NCBI GenBank assembly: GCA_944391285.1
Contig: CALXSY010000013.1
Span: forward strand, 1-48,504
Length of the DNA: 48,504 nt
Direction of reading: 5' to 3'
From: an uncultured Clostridia bacterium
GTDB taxonomy: Bacteria; Bacillota; Peptococcia; Peptococcales; Peptococcaceae
Part shown: piece after piece, positions 33,178 to 42,020 of the stretch
How the letters are laid out: every line of letters begins with the position of its first letter
How positions within the stretch are numbered: position 1 is the first letter of the stretch
Translations under genes and position numbers: made by a program
Notes under the pieces: model-generated
Seen by the model: only the letters and a program-made list of their open reading frames with translations
Told to the model about the DNA's origin: nothing
The model's database searches: none

Positions 33178-33525
33178 AGCACAAGATAAAAGTATTTTTT
33201 GCATTTTTATGCATAATATTGCATAAATTATTACTCGTCCGGTTTCTGTTTCTGTGACTGTGATTAACATCACTTGTTTTCCACTTTATCCACAGTTGTG
33301 TGCTTATCTGCTGTGGATATTGTTTATAACTAGTCGCATTTTCGTTATATTCGCTAGAAACTATGTGGATTTCCTGTTAATAATGTTATTTTTTACACAC
33401 ATTTAAAATTAACAAGTTCCCTTTTTTAGGACAGTTTTTGCATTATTTTTTATGCATTTTCTGCATATTTAACCATTATTTACTTTCCTTATACTTCCAT
33501 CTTACTTCCCGGTTTTATCCCTCCT
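33178..33525. other. Gene-free convergent intergenic region with DnaA-box cluster and TGCAT arrays
   Basis: No ORF, terminator or gene start is needed in these 348 bases, since HPP and comF converge here. Candidate DnaA boxes are TTTTCCACT (33277-33285), TTATCCACA (33286-33294, perfect), TGTGGATAT (33312-33320, minus strand), TGTGGATTT (33364-33372, minus strand) and TTTTACACA (33391-33399). Nine-base arms TATCCACAG and CTGTGGATA form an inverted pair 15 bases apart. TGCAT occurs at 33200, 33210 and 33220, exactly 10 apart, and again at 33439, 33453 and 33462 on the other side. The stretch 33376-33420 is very AT-rich. A DnaA-binding reservoir or an origin-like site is inferred. Neither flank carries dnaA, dnaN or gyrase genes. 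Confidence 0.55.
33259..33274. promoter_or_regulatory. CRP/FNR-like palindrome
   Basis: TGTGATTAACATCACT matches the TGTGA-N6-TCACA pattern with one mismatch, and GTGAT/ATCAC is perfectly inverted. No plus- or minus-strand promoter is near, so a regulatory role is doubtful. Confidence 0.3.
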
Positions 33526-34230
33526 TTATTGGATCCCGCTGCAAAGAGTTATCCCGTAAATATCCCCTTTTGTCTGCTCATGCAGTATTTGGGCACAAGT
33601 TAGAATTGTTGCTCCGGTAGTGCATATATCATCTACGAGAATAATATCTTTTCCTATAATCTTTTGTTCGTTTTTGACTGCCAATGCTCCTTGCAAGCTC
33701 TTTTGTCTCTCGGCATAACTGAGAGTGCTTTGCCGAGGAGTATTTTTTATCTTTATCAACACATTTTCTGCATACTCTAAGCCGGTTTCCCGCGCAAGAT
33801 ATTTAGCTAAAAGGGCGCTTTGATTAAACTTGCGCTCCTTTAATCTCTCAGCAGAAATAGGCACCGGAATAATAATATCTCCTTTACTTACCAAAGGCGC
33901 CATCAATTTTGCCAGAGCCTCTGCCAGCCAGGGCTGACCTTTAAATTTAAACTCCAGCAATGTTTTTCGATATTCACCGCAATAAGGCCACAAGCTTTGA
34001 TTGCTTTTTAGATATTGGGGCCATTTACGGTGATTAGGACAGTTTTCTTCCGTCACGCCAAAGGTACCGCAGCGGCTGCAGCGGCAATGATTTTGCCTAT
34101 AAGCCGCCAATTTTTCCCGGCAGGCAGGGCAAATGCCGATTTGCTCCTGCTTTTTTTTGCACAATATACAAATACGGGGAGTGGGAAATATCATCTCCCA
34201 AAGGCTGTCTAATATTCCCAATTTTATCAA
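33526..34230 (-). CDS. comF: ComF-family phosphoribosyltransferase-like protein
   Basis: 234 aa. The N-terminal zinc-finger-like Cys pairs (CILCKKK, CPACREK, CRCSRCG) and the PRPP-binding motif ILVDDICTTGATI near 200 define ComF, which in naturally competent bacteria helps single-stranded DNA uptake. The centre has YCGEYRKTLLEFKFKGQPWLAEALAKLM and VPISAERLKERKFNQS, typical of the family. It starts six bases after the coiled-coil gene. ComF alone does not prove competence; other com genes are not in this window. Confidence 0.93.
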   Translation of the reverse strand: MIKLGILDSLWEMIFPTPRICILCKKKQEQIGICPACREKLAAYRQNHCRCSRCGTFGVTEENCPNHRKWPQYLKSNQSLWPYCGEYRKTLLEFKFKGQPWLAEALAKLMAPLVSKGDIIIPVPISAERLKERKFNQSALLAKYLARETGLEYAENVLIKIKNTPRQSTLSYAERQKSLQGALAVKNEQKIIGKDIILVDDICTTGATILTCAQILHEQTKGDIYGITLCSGIQ

Positions 34231-34236
34231 CTCACC

Positions 34237-34713
34237 TTATTCCTGCGGCATTTGCTGCAAATCTTCTAATGTTTTTTGAATCTCTGCTTTGCCGTCTTGG
34301 ATAACATCAAAGTAAATGGATAATTGCTTTTCGATTTTTTCCATAATATCATTAGCATACTGGAATGCTCCCATGGTAATATCCTGAGCATCTTTATTGG
34401 CGGATAAAATAATCTCCTTGCCCCGCTCTTCAGACATTTTCACTATCTGGCTTTCCTCTACCAAGCGTTCAGCCTCTGCCTGCGCTTCTTTAATAATGCG
34501 CTCGTTTTCCGCAATGGCGTTGGATTTAATGCGGTCTTCTTCTTTCTTTATCCACTGGGCATCTCTGATCTCCTGCGGAACAGAAGTGCGCAGCTGATCG
34601 ATAATATAATAAATTTCCTGCGGGTCTACCAGCACCTTATCTCCGCTCAGAATAGTTTTTTTACCTCCGGCGATAAGCTGTTCCAACTGATCTAATAAAC
34701 TTAAAATATCCAC
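34237..34713 (-). CDS. Coiled-coil protein of unknown function (ATPase-subunit-H-like)
   Basis: 158 aa. Highly charged and helical: residues 55-105 form a long coiled coil (KEEDRIKSNAIAENERIIKEAQAEAERLVEE) and end with an acidic, Gln-rich tail. In Clostridia a protein of this type, annotated as ATP-synthase subunit B/H-like or DivIVA-like, lies next to rsmD and coaD. The start is GTG with AAGGAGG seven bases upstream. The gene sits between rsmD (24 bases) and comF (six bases) on one transcript. The name reflects composition only; coaD is not here. Confidence 0.8.
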   Translation of the reverse strand: MDILSLLDQLEQLIAGGKKTILSGDKVLVDPQEIYYIIDQLRTSVPQEIRDAQWIKKEEDRIKSNAIAENERIIKEAQAEAERLVEESQIVKMSEERGKEIILSANKDAQDITMGAFQYANDIMEKIEKQLSIYFDVIQDGKAEIQKTLEDLQQMPQE

Positions 34714-34737
34714 GATAATTCCTCCTTTTTATCGCTT

Positions 34738-35295
34738 TTAATTTTCTTTCCAAGCTAAAGTAGTGACTTTGGTATTGCCATAATACTTTTCTTTTACTAC
34801 TTGCCAGATATTTTCATCTATCTTAAGCGAGAAATCCCGCTCGCTTTCTACCATCATCAAGCCTTCTTTATCTAATAACTGCCCCTGAGCAATCAGCGTC
34901 AAAACCTGCTCATACAATCCTCCTTTATAAGGCGGATCTACATATATTAAACCAAATTTTGCCCGGCGCTCGCCCAGCTCTTTTAATGCTATTAAGCAAT
35001 CTTTTTTAACCAGCTCACATTTTTCCTGAGCCTGGCAAAGAGCGATATTGGCTGAAATAATCTCCTGCGCTTGGCGGTCTTTTTCAATGATTACCGCTTT
35101 TTGTGCTCCTCGGCTCAGCGCTTCCAAAGCCATATTGCCGCACCCGCCAAAGACATCTAAAAATAAACAGTCATACACATAAGGATTAACAGCGCTGAAT
35201 ACCGCTTCTTTAACCTTATCGGCAGTAGGTCTGACCTTTAATCCCGGCAAAGTTTTCAATTTTCTGCCCCGAAACTCTCCGGCTACAATGCGCAT
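34738..35295 (-). CDS. rsmD: 16S rRNA (guanine966-N2)-methyltransferase
   Basis: 185 aa. It methylates G966 of 16S rRNA in the small subunit. The N-terminal MRIVAGEFRGRKLKTLPG, the SAM pocket LFLDVFGGCGNMALEALSRGA and the catalytic motif IYVDPPYKGGLYEQ are the exact RsmD pattern. It is divergent from gpr; the ATG lies 88 bases from the gpr start. Confidence 0.96.
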   Translation of the reverse strand: MRIVAGEFRGRKLKTLPGLKVRPTADKVKEAVFSAVNPYVYDCLFLDVFGGCGNMALEALSRGAQKAVIIEKDRQAQEIISANIALCQAQEKCELVKKDCLIALKELGERRAKFGLIYVDPPYKGGLYEQVLTLIAQGQLLDKEGLMMVESERDFSLKIDENIWQVVKEKYYGNTKVTTLAWKEN

Positions 35296-35383
35296 ATCTC
35301 ACCAACCTTCTCTCTTTTGCGCGGATAAAATATTGCTTTTGAGACAAAATAAACCATGTAAACTATATTTTGAGGTGAAAAGC

Positions 35384-36379
35384 ATGAATCGTTACCAACG
35401 CTTATTGTCCTTTTGTGAAAAAAATCAGCTTTCCTATGATTTAGCCATCGAATCCCACGATCTCCTGCGGGGAGCTCACGGCGGAGAAGTTAACGGGGTT
35501 TCCGTTCAAGAGGAAAATTTTCCTCAAGCCGAAGTAAAAATCGTTAAAGTCCTGAACGAAGAAGGTGCTCAAAAGATGAAGAAACCCATCGGCACTTACA
35601 TCACCATTTCTTCGCCGGCTTTGCTGATTAACAATCGCCGCCAGCACCAAGAATTAATGGAAATCATCGCCCAAAAACTGAATCAGCTCTGCCCTTTAAA
35701 GGAGCAAGACTTAGTTTTAATCGCCGGTTTAGGCAACCGCCGGGCAACGCCTGATGCCTTAGGTCCTCGCTTGAGCGACAAAATATTAGCCACCCGCCAT
35801 CTGCATGGCAGGATTCCCGAAGAAATCCTTGAAGGAGTAAGACCGGTAGCTACTTTAGCCCCGGGAGTCTTAGGTTTAACCGGCATCGAAACAGCAGAAA
35901 TGATTAAAGCTGTGGTTAATCTCATTAAGCCCAATCTCTTAATCGTCTGCGATGCTTTGGCTGCCGGCGATGTCAGCCGCATCGGCAGCACGGTTCAAAT
36001 TGCTGACACCGGCATCAACCCCGGAGCCGGTCTAGGCAACGAACGCACCCAGATTAACCAAGAAACTATCGGCATCCCCGTCATTGCCTTAGGTGTACCC
36101 ACAGTAGTAAACGGAGTGGTTTTGGCTCACAATATTTTGGAAAGCTTTTTGGAGCAATTACAAAATACTCCTCATTTTGCCCAAATCAGTGAAGAAATTC
36201 CTCCTATCATCTTTGAGCGTTCCATCAAAGAAACCATCAAGCCTTACAGCAATAATCTGGCTGTCACACCTAAAGAGATTGACGATTTAATCGAAAATGC
36301 CGCCAATGTCATCGCTCAAAGCTTAAGCAGTTATCTCCACCCGGAAATGAACAAAGCTTTCTCAGAAATTTTTATCTAA
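35384..36379 (+). CDS. gpr: Germination protease GPR
   Basis: 331 aa. GPR is an aspartic-like endopeptidase that is made as zymogen in the forespore, self-processes late, and digests SASPs at germination. Diagnostic are ITISSPALLINNR, VLIAGLGNRRATPDALGPRLSD, the region VATLAPGVLGLTGIETAEMI and IVCDALAAGDVSRIGSTVQIADTGI; the Asp residues at D-A-L and A-D-T are the expected catalytic ones. ATG 35384 follows TTGAGGTGA; an upstream frame to 35288 has no conserved residues. The first 14-16 residues are probably the propeptide. Its likely substrate, the SASP at 2254-2496, carries the matching cleavage motif. Confidence 0.96.
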   Translation: MNRYQRLLSFCEKNQLSYDLAIESHDLLRGAHGGEVNGVSVQEENFPQAEVKIVKVLNEEGAQKMKKPIGTYITISSPALLINNRRQHQELMEIIAQKLNQLCPLKEQDLVLIAGLGNRRATPDALGPRLSDKILATRHLHGRIPEEILEGVRPVATLAPGVLGLTGIETAEMIKAVVNLIKPNLLIVCDALAAGDVSRIGSTVQIADTGINPGAGLGNERTQINQETIGIPVIALGVPTVVNGVVLAHNILESFLEQLQNTPHFAQISEEIPPIIFERSIKETIKPYSNNLAVTPKEIDDLIENAANVIAQSLSSYLHPEMNKAFSEIFI

Positions 36380-36386
36380 AATATAA

Positions 36387-36426
36387 AAAGGCTATCGCCG
36401 GGCACTTACCCCGGGCGATAGCCTTT
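36387..36426 (-). terminator. Bidirectional terminator between gpr and ftsZ
   Basis: AAAGGCTATCGCC and GGCGATAGCCTTT form a GC-rich stem with GGG/CCC extension. The T-run TTTTTATATTTT is on the minus strand, so it serves ftsZ best and probably also stops gpr. Confidence 0.85.
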
Positions 36427-36479
36427 AGTCATACTTAATCCACAAAGCTGTCGCCACGGTGATAAATCTCCAGCTTGTC

Positions 36480-37658
36480 TTATTTTTTATTACGGCTGTT
36501 CAAAAATTCCGGAATGCTGATATTGTTGGTGTATTTTTTCTTAGCCTCATTTTCCCACTGGCTGATGGTTTTGCTGCTTTCTTCAGCATTGTAGCGGTAG
36601 CCACGTCTTTCAAAGACGGATTGCTCGCCTTGGGCAGGGCGCTCCTTTTGCTCTTTTTCTCTGGCATTATAAGGACGCATAACCTGCTCCTGCTGCTCAT
36701 TGCTGAAGCCGGTAGCAATAACAGTGACCTTAATTTCGTCACCGCTGGTTTCATCATTAAACGCACCAAACATAACCTCGGCGTCACCGTCGCCGGCACA
36801 AGCTGCATCATAAATAAAGTCAGCTGCTTGCTGCGCTTCCATCAGGGTTAAGTTAGCACCGGAAATATTGAATAAAATACCGGTTGCACCTTCGATAGAC
36901 AATTCAAGCAAGGGTGAGGAAATAGCAGCTTTTGCCGCAACAATAGCCCGGTTTTCGCCTTTGGCTGTACCTACACCCATTAAAGCCGTTCCGGTATCGG
37001 CCATGATTGTCCGAACATCGGCAAAGTCCAAATTGATAATACCCGGTTTCGCAATGGTATCCGAGATACCTTGCACACCTTGGCGCAAAATGTCATCAGC
37101 AAAGGAAAATGCCTGTTCCAAGGTAGTTTCACTGCTGGCAATCTGCAAAAGCCGATCGTTAGGAATAGTAACGATGGCATCAACCTTTTCTTTTAAATCC
37201 TCTACGCCTTTCATTGCTCCGTTGGAACGCTTGCGTCCTTCAAAAGCAAAAGGCTTGGTGACGATACCGATAGTTAACGCACCTTGGCTTTTAGCTATTT
37301 CAGCTACGATAGGAGCTGCACCGGTACCGGTACCGCCGCCCATGCCGGCAGTAACAAACACCAAATCAGCGCCTTCCAAAACTTTGCCGATTTCCTCAGC
37401 ACTTTCCTCCGCAGCCTTGCGACCAACTTCCGGTCTGCCTCCGGCGCCCAAACCTTTGGTCAGTTTGGGTCCCAGCTGAATTTTTACAGATGCTTTAGAT
37501 GCCGCCAAAGCTTGGGCATCGGTATTTGCCACGATAAATTCTACACATTCTATGCCGGATTCAATCATGCGATTGACCGCATTGCTGCCGCCGCCGCCGA
37601 CACCAATAACTTTAATATTGGCTAAGTTGTGATTTTCGTTTTCTTCCAATTCAAACAT
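36480..37658 (-). CDS. ftsZ: Cell division GTPase FtsZ
   Basis: 392 aa. The tubulin-like protein that forms the Z ring. The GTP-binding motif [10 protein letters not shown], the T7 loop [17 protein letters not shown] and the earlier [11 protein letters not shown] are complete. A charged linker (about 325-380) leads to the C-terminal partner-binding tail [17 protein letters not shown] 37658 follows AGGGTGAG; a GTG nine bases earlier overlaps the site. It follows ftsQ by 34 bases. The in-frame stretch after its TAA, to a second TAA at 36435, could encode 14 more residues but the tail is already complete. Confidence 0.98.
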   Translation of the reverse strand: MFELEENENHNLANIKVIGVGGGGSNAVNRMIESGIECVEFIVANTDAQALAASKASVKIQLGPKLTKGLGAGGRPEVGRKAAEESAEEIGKVLEGADLVFVTAGMGGGTGTGAAPIVAEIAKSQGALTIGIVTKPFAFEGRKRSNGAMKGVEDLKEKVDAIVTIPNDRLLQIASSETTLEQAFSFADDILRQGVQGISDTIAKPGIINLDFADVRTIMADTGTALMGVGTAKGENRAIVAAKAAISSPLLELSIEGATGILFNISGANLTLMEAQQAADFIYDAACAGDGDAEVMFGAFNDETSGDEIKVTVIATGFSNEQQEQVMRPYNAREKEQKERPAQGEQSVFERRGYRYNAEESSKTISQWENEAKKKYTNNISIPEFLNSRNKK

Positions 37659-37692
37659 CTTTCTCACCCTTTTAATTATTTTCTAAAAAATT

Positions 37693-38496
37693 TTACTTCT
37701 CTTTAAATTTTATAACCGGCACATCAGTAAAGCGAATATCGATATACTCAATATCGGCAATATTGATATTTTCCGCTTGAATCTGCGCCAGAATATCTTT
37801 TAGATTTTGCATGCGCAGATCTATATCTTCGGCTGTGCCTACCTTTATTTCAATTCCTTGGTAAGTATAAGCCGATACATAGCTGTTTTGTCCGATATTT
37901 ATTTCGGCAATGTTATTCAATAGCTGTTTATCGCAGGTTTTGATAATGCTCAATGCATTTTTAAAGCTCTCATCATCCAGCACTGCCCCGGGAGAAGGAA
38001 TTTCAGCAATATTGATTCCGGTAATAATCGGCAGATTATACTTGCCCATAGAGCCGGTAACCGCTAAAACCATACCTTCCTGGTCAAACTGCACATAGCC
38101 GTTTGCTGTCACGATAAACCCTAAAGGCTCCCTTTCCGTAACGCTTATAACCAATGTATCCGGCAGCTTGCGTTTTAACTCCGCCTGCGCAATAAAAGGA
38201 TAGGCTGTTAAACGCTGGCAAATCTCCTTTTTATTCATTTTAAATAGTGTCTCTTCAGGAGATATTTCGGCTAATTCTATAATTTTTCCTTCTGTAACAT
38301 TTACATTGCCCTCAACCTTGATTTCTGTTATGGTAAAGACGGACGAGCGTAAAAACACGACCACTCCTATCAAGATTAATAAAATCAACACAAGCCGTTT
38401 GACGCTTTTTTTCACTCTTCTTTTGACTACAGGCTTCTTTGATCCGTTTTCTGATTGCCTGTAATCCGAAATATTGACAATCTTATCCAACACCAT
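37693..38496 (-). CDS. ftsQ: Cell division protein FtsQ/DivIB
   Basis: 267 aa. A bitopic divisome protein that links septal wall synthesis to FtsB and FtsL. A basic cytoplasmic tail is followed by the membrane helix (about 34-50) and a POTRA domain (VFTITEIKVEGNVNVTEGKIIELAEISPEETLFKMNKKEI), then the FtsQ beta domain with VTEREPLGFIV and FDQEGMVL. The start may be ATG 38496 or GTG 38493, which is better spaced from AAAAGG. It heads its own promoter. Confidence 0.92.
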   Translation of the reverse strand: MVLDKIVNISDYRQSENGSKKPVVKRRVKKSVKRLVLILLILIGVVVFLRSSVFTITEIKVEGNVNVTEGKIIELAEISPEETLFKMNKKEICQRLTAYPFIAQAELKRKLPDTLVISVTEREPLGFIVTANGYVQFDQEGMVLAVTGSMGKYNLPIITGINIAEIPSPGAVLDDESFKNALSIIKTCDKQLLNNIAEINIGQNSYVSAYTYQGIEIKVGTAEDIDLRMQNLKDILAQIQAENINIADIEYIDIRFTDVPVIKFKEK

Positions 38497-38532
38497 CAAC
38501 CTTTTCTAGAAACAAAAATCATAGATTACTTT

Positions 38533-38561
38533 ATTATAGCAAAAAAATCTGTGGTTGTCTA
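38533..38561 (-). promoter_or_regulatory. Sigma-A promoter of ftsQ-ftsZ
   Basis: On the minus strand TAGACA (38556-38561), 17 bases, TATAAT (38533-38538). The -35 overlaps the rpe stop codon, so ftsQ-ftsZ can be transcribed apart from the rpe operon. Confidence 0.72.
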
Positions 38562-39221
38562 TAATAATCGTAAATTTTCTGCCGACTTTTTTATATTTCC
38601 AATAGCTTCTCTGCGATCCTTTTGACCAAAGACCGCCGAGCCGGCAACCAAGACATTGGCGCCTGCCTCAACTACCAAAGGCGCTGTTTGGGCAGTGATG
38701 CCGCCGTCTATTTCAATATAGGGTTTAACTCCTTGTTCGTCGCACATTTGTACTAATTTCTTAATTTTTCCGGTAATATCGATAAATTTTTGTCCGCCGA
38801 AACCGGGGTTAACACTCATTAGAAGCACCAGGTCAATCTCCGGCAGGATATAATCCAAAACTGACAAGGAGGTTGCCGGATTTAAGGCAACGCCGGCTTT
38901 TATACCTAAGGATTTTATATTTTGCACGGTGCGGTGCAGATGGGCAACTGTTTCGGCATGGACGCTGATTAAATCAGCTCCTGCCTGAGCAAACTCACTC
39001 AAATATTTATCCGGCTCGGCAATCATCAAATGCGCATCAAAAAATAAATTGCTGTGTCCGCGCAAAGCTTTAATCAGTCCCGGACCAAAGGTGATATTAG
39101 GCACAAAATGTCCGTCCATCACGTCCAAATGCAGCCAATCAGCTCCGGATTGCTCCGCATCTTTCACTTCGTCTTTTAAATTGGCAAAATCAGCTGATAA
39201 TAACGATGGTGCGATAATCAT
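38559..39221 (-). CDS. rpe: Ribulose-phosphate 3-epimerase
   Basis: 220 aa, TIM barrel. It interconverts ribulose-5-phosphate and xylulose-5-phosphate in the pentose phosphate pathway. The signatures WLHLDVMDGHFVPNITFGP, DAHLMI, and LVLLMSVNPGFGGQKFI are intact, with IDGGI and AGSAVFG for phosphate binding. The start is one base from the rsgA stop, the usual Firmicute pair. Confidence 0.97.
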   Translation of the reverse strand: MIIAPSLLSADFANLKDEVKDAEQSGADWLHLDVMDGHFVPNITFGPGLIKALRGHSNLFFDAHLMIAEPDKYLSEFAQAGADLISVHAETVAHLHRTVQNIKSLGIKAGVALNPATSLSVLDYILPEIDLVLLMSVNPGFGGQKFIDITGKIKKLVQMCDEQGVKPYIEIDGGITAQTAPLVVEAGANVLVAGSAVFGQKDRREAIGNIKKSAENLRLL

Positions 39222-39222
39222 T

Positions 39223-40098
39223 TCAATAGCTCCTCTCCTGTGCTATAACTTCGTTTAGTAGGATCAAATAATTTTCATAGCGGCTTTTAGCGATATAACC
39301 CCCTTGCACCGCTTCTTTTACGGCGCAGTCCGGTTCGCTGTTATGAAGGCAGGTATTAAACCGGCATTTTTCCAGATACTCCATAAAATCCGGGAAAAAT
39401 CGCCCTAACTGCTCTCTTTTTATGCCCTCCGGCAAGCTCAAGGCGCTAAATCCCGGGGTATCGGCAATAAAGCTTGTCTCATCCAAGGCAAACAATTCCA
39501 CATGGCGGGTAGTATGCTTGCCGCGTTTGAGCTTTGCGCTGATTTCGCCTATTTGGGAGAAATCCCGCTCGGTAACTCTGTTAACCAAGCTGGATTTACC
39601 TACGCCGCTGTTGCCGGCAAAAACAGAAATTTTGCCGTGCAGCAAATCTTTTAATACATCTATCCCCTCGCCGCTTACGACGCTGGTAAAAATAACCGTA
39701 AAGCCGCTGGGTTTGTAAATTTCCCAAAGGCTCTGCTTTTCCTCTTCATTCAGCAAATCTCCCTTGCTGAAGCAAATGATGGGCTCCAGTTTATTATACA
39801 TAGCGATAACACTCATTCTGTCAACAAACATCAAATCCGGCTGAGGATCTTTAGCGGAAGTGACGATAATTATTTGCTCCACATTGGCAACAGAGGGACG
39901 GATAAGCTGATTTTTTCTCGCCAAAACTCTCTCTATAACGCCCTTATCGTCATTTATCGCTTCAAACTCCACGATATCTCCCGGCAAAAAATCCGTCTTG
40001 CTTTTTCTGTTTTTGCCCCGCAGTGAACATTCGTAAATTTTGTTTTCTCTTGCTACATAGTAAAATCCGCTGTATCCTTTGATAATGTGCCCCTGCAC
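39223..40098 (-). CDS. rsgA: Ribosome-maturation GTPase RsgA
   Basis: 291 aa. A circularly permuted GTPase that helps mature the 30S subunit. The N-terminal OB domain is at about 1-65. The permuted order G4-G5-G1-G3 is visible: TSAKDPQPDLMFVDR, FTSVVSGEGID, GNSGVGKSSLVNRVT and DTPGF. The C-terminal zinc-binding domain has CRFNTCLHNSEPDCAVKEA. It lies between prkC and rpe with short gaps. Confidence 0.97.
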   Translation of the reverse strand: MQGHIIKGYSGFYYVARENKIYECSLRGKNRKSKTDFLPGDIVEFEAINDDKGVIERVLARKNQLIRPSVANVEQIIIVTSAKDPQPDLMFVDRMSVIAMYNKLEPIICFSKGDLLNEEEKQSLWEIYKPSGFTVIFTSVVSGEGIDVLKDLLHGKISVFAGNSGVGKSSLVNRVTERDFSQIGEISAKLKRGKHTTRHVELFALDETSFIADTPGFSALSLPEGIKREQLGRFFPDFMEYLEKCRFNTCLHNSEPDCAVKEAVQGGYIAKSRYENYLILLNEVIAQERSY

Positions 40099-40115
40099 TT
40101 CCTCACTCCTTTAAT

Positions 40116-42020
40116 TTACGGTAAATCGCGGCTGTCGATCAGTTTGCCTGCACAATAAATATTGAGCACAGCCTTCTTGGTTTTATCTTTATAGCGCACA
40201 TCTTGGCTGAAATTTTCCCCCTGCTCCCCGCGGGCTGAGTAAACATCGTTGGTGCCGTTGTCATCAATCAGCTCCAAGATGATAGTTCCGCTTTGGGGAA
40301 TAACAAAACTGATATTGGTAGTTTTATATTCCTCCGGTCCCGGTCCTGAGCTTACGGTCAAATCAATGGTGCTGCCCTGCAAAGTTTGCCCGCTTATGGA
40401 CTGGCTGACCACGACATTTTCGTAATACTCGTTGCTGGTCACATAAGTTATCTCGCCTTCCAAAAGACCGTTGGCTAAAATAATCTGCCGGGCTTGGGCT
40501 AAATCTACTCCTACAACATTAGGCGCAGTTATTGCTTCCGGCTGCGAGCCTAAGCTTATGATCAAATCTACCGTCGTCTCTTCCTCAACCTTAGTCGCTG
40601 CTTTGGGACTTTGGAAGATAATCTCATCTTTTTTATATTCATCGCTGTAGCCGGTGCTGGTCTTGCCGATGGTCAGCCCATAGCTTTCCAATGTAACTTT
40701 GGCTTCCCTTTCCGTCATGCCGGATAAATCAGGCACTTCAATCAAGCTTGGTCCCAAGCTCACTATAACCGTAACATTGCGACCAGCTTTAACTTTTGTC
40801 CCGGCGCTGGGACTTTGAGAAATAATCAAGCCTCTCTCCATCGTGTCAGTGTAGATATTATCCTCGACCTCGATAGTTAAATCATTGTCCAATAAGGTTT
40901 TCTGCGCTTCCAGCACGCTTTGCCCGACGATATCAGGCACGGCAATATCCTCTGCGCTGTCAAACAAGGAAGTAGCAAATTTAAATCCGCCGAAAAGCAA
41001 AAGCACAGCGGCTACCAAAAGGAGCGCCAGCGGTCCTTTTTTGATTTTCATCTTGGTCTGCCGTTTGGGAATTGTGTCAGATTTTTCTTCGGTATTTTCT
41101 CTGACTATTTGCTGTGCTTGCTCATCTAAAGTATTTTCCGCCACAAATTTCTCTAAAATATTGCCGGTAGGTACTTTAGGAGCAATTTGAAAGGTCAGCT
41201 CATTGTCCTTGCCGCACAGTTCCGCCAGCTCCTTTGCCATTTCCTCCGCTGAATCATAGCGCTGCGAAGGATCTTTCGCCATCGCTTTTAAAATAATATG
41301 CTCCAATTTGGGCGAAATATCGCTTTTTAATCTGCTGGGCAAAGCAGGAGCTGCCTGAATATGCTTTAATGCCACAGTCACCGGATTATCTCCGGAAAAA
41401 GGCACTTTGCCGGTAATCATTTCATATAAGACCACGCCGATAGAGTAAATATCCGTTTTATAATCAACCTGCTCGCCCCGAGCCTGCTCCGGCGAAAAAT
41501 AATGCGCCGAGCCCAAGATGCCTTTGCTGTGGGTAATAGTATTATTGCCTGCTGATTGGGCAATGCCGAAATCAGTTACTTTAACCGTGCCGTTTTTCTC
41601 AATCAAAATATTGTGGGGCTTGATATCCTTATGCACAATGTTTTTTTTGTGGGCAGCGGCTACGCCTAAGCAAATTTGTCTGCCTATTTCGGCGGTTTCT
41701 GCTTCGCTCAATGATCCTTTTTCGTTGATATAATCCTTCAGCGTTTCGCCCTCGACATATTCCATGACTAAAAAGGCTCTTTCGTTATTAATGCCAAAAT
41801 CAAAGATATTGACAATATTGGGGTGAGCCAAGCTGGCTACTGCCTTGGCTTCTTTATGAAAACGGCGGATATAATCCTGATCGCCGATATATTCTTCCCG
41901 CAGCACTTTTACCGCCACCGGACGATCCAAAAAAACATCCTTTGCCAAATATACTATTGCCATGCCTCCGCCGCCGATTTTTTTAATAATCTCATAGCGA
42001 TTGCCTAAAATTTCCGTCAT
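40116..42020 (-). CDS. prkC: PASTA-domain Ser/Thr protein kinase
   Basis: 634 aa. Membrane kinase that senses muropeptides/peptidoglycan and controls wall, division and germination in spore formers. The kinase domain is at about 8-270: GGGGMAIVYLA, VAVKVL (Lys38), HKDIKPHN (HKD instead of HRD), DFG (Asp150). The membrane helix is at about 328-346. Three PASTA repeats lie at about 357-423, 424-492 and 494-558. A further domain of about 70 residues (562-634, IPQSGTIILELIDD) follows, which is not a PASTA repeat. The ATG directly follows the prpC stop, with GGAGGGC upstream, so the antagonist phosphatase and kinase are translated in tandem. Confidence 0.97.
   Translation of the reverse strand: MTEILGNRYEIIKKIGGGGMAIVYLAKDVFLDRPVAVKVLREEYIGDQDYIRRFHKEAKAVASLAHPNIVNIFDFGINNERAFLVMEYVEGETLKDYINEKGSLSEAETAEIGRQICLGVAAAHKKNIVHKDIKPHNILIEKNGTVKVTDFGIAQSAGNNTITHSKGILGSAHYFSPEQARGEQVDYKTDIYSIGVVLYEMITGKVPFSGDNPVTVALKHIQAAPALPSRLKSDISPKLEHIILKAMAKDPSQRYDSAEEMAKELAELCGKDNELTFQIAPKVPTGNILEKFVAENTLDEQAQQIVRENTEEKSDTIPKRQTKMKIKKGPLALLLVAAVLLLFGGFKFATSLFDSAEDIAVPDIVGQSVLEAQKTLLDNDLTIEVEDNIYTDTMERGLIISQSPSAGTKVKAGRNVTVIVSLGPSLIEVPDLSGMTEREAKVTLESYGLTIGKTSTGYSDEYKKDEIIFQSPKAATKVEEETTVDLIISLGSQPEAITAPNVVGVDLAQARQIILANGLLEGEITYVTSNEYYENVVVSQSISGQTLQGSTIDLTVSSGPGPEEYKTTNISFVIPQSGTIILELIDDNGTNDVYSARGEQGENFSQDVRYKDKTKKAVLNIYCAGKLIDSRDLP

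Noticed and set aside
33178-33525. The region as the chromosomal replication origin.
   Set aside because: Genes on both sides run mostly on the minus strand with no switch, and dnaA, dnaN, gyrB and recF are absent; origin status is not supported, only DnaA-site clustering.
35296-35383. Sigma-G or sigma-F promoter for gpr.
   Set aside because: Candidates such as GGATA and CATGTAA do not have correct spacing or matches; no site can be supported.
36868-37479. A 203-codon open frame on the plus strand inside ftsZ.
   Set aside because: It lies opposite the FtsZ GTPase domain and its sequence is a mirror of FtsZ codon use.
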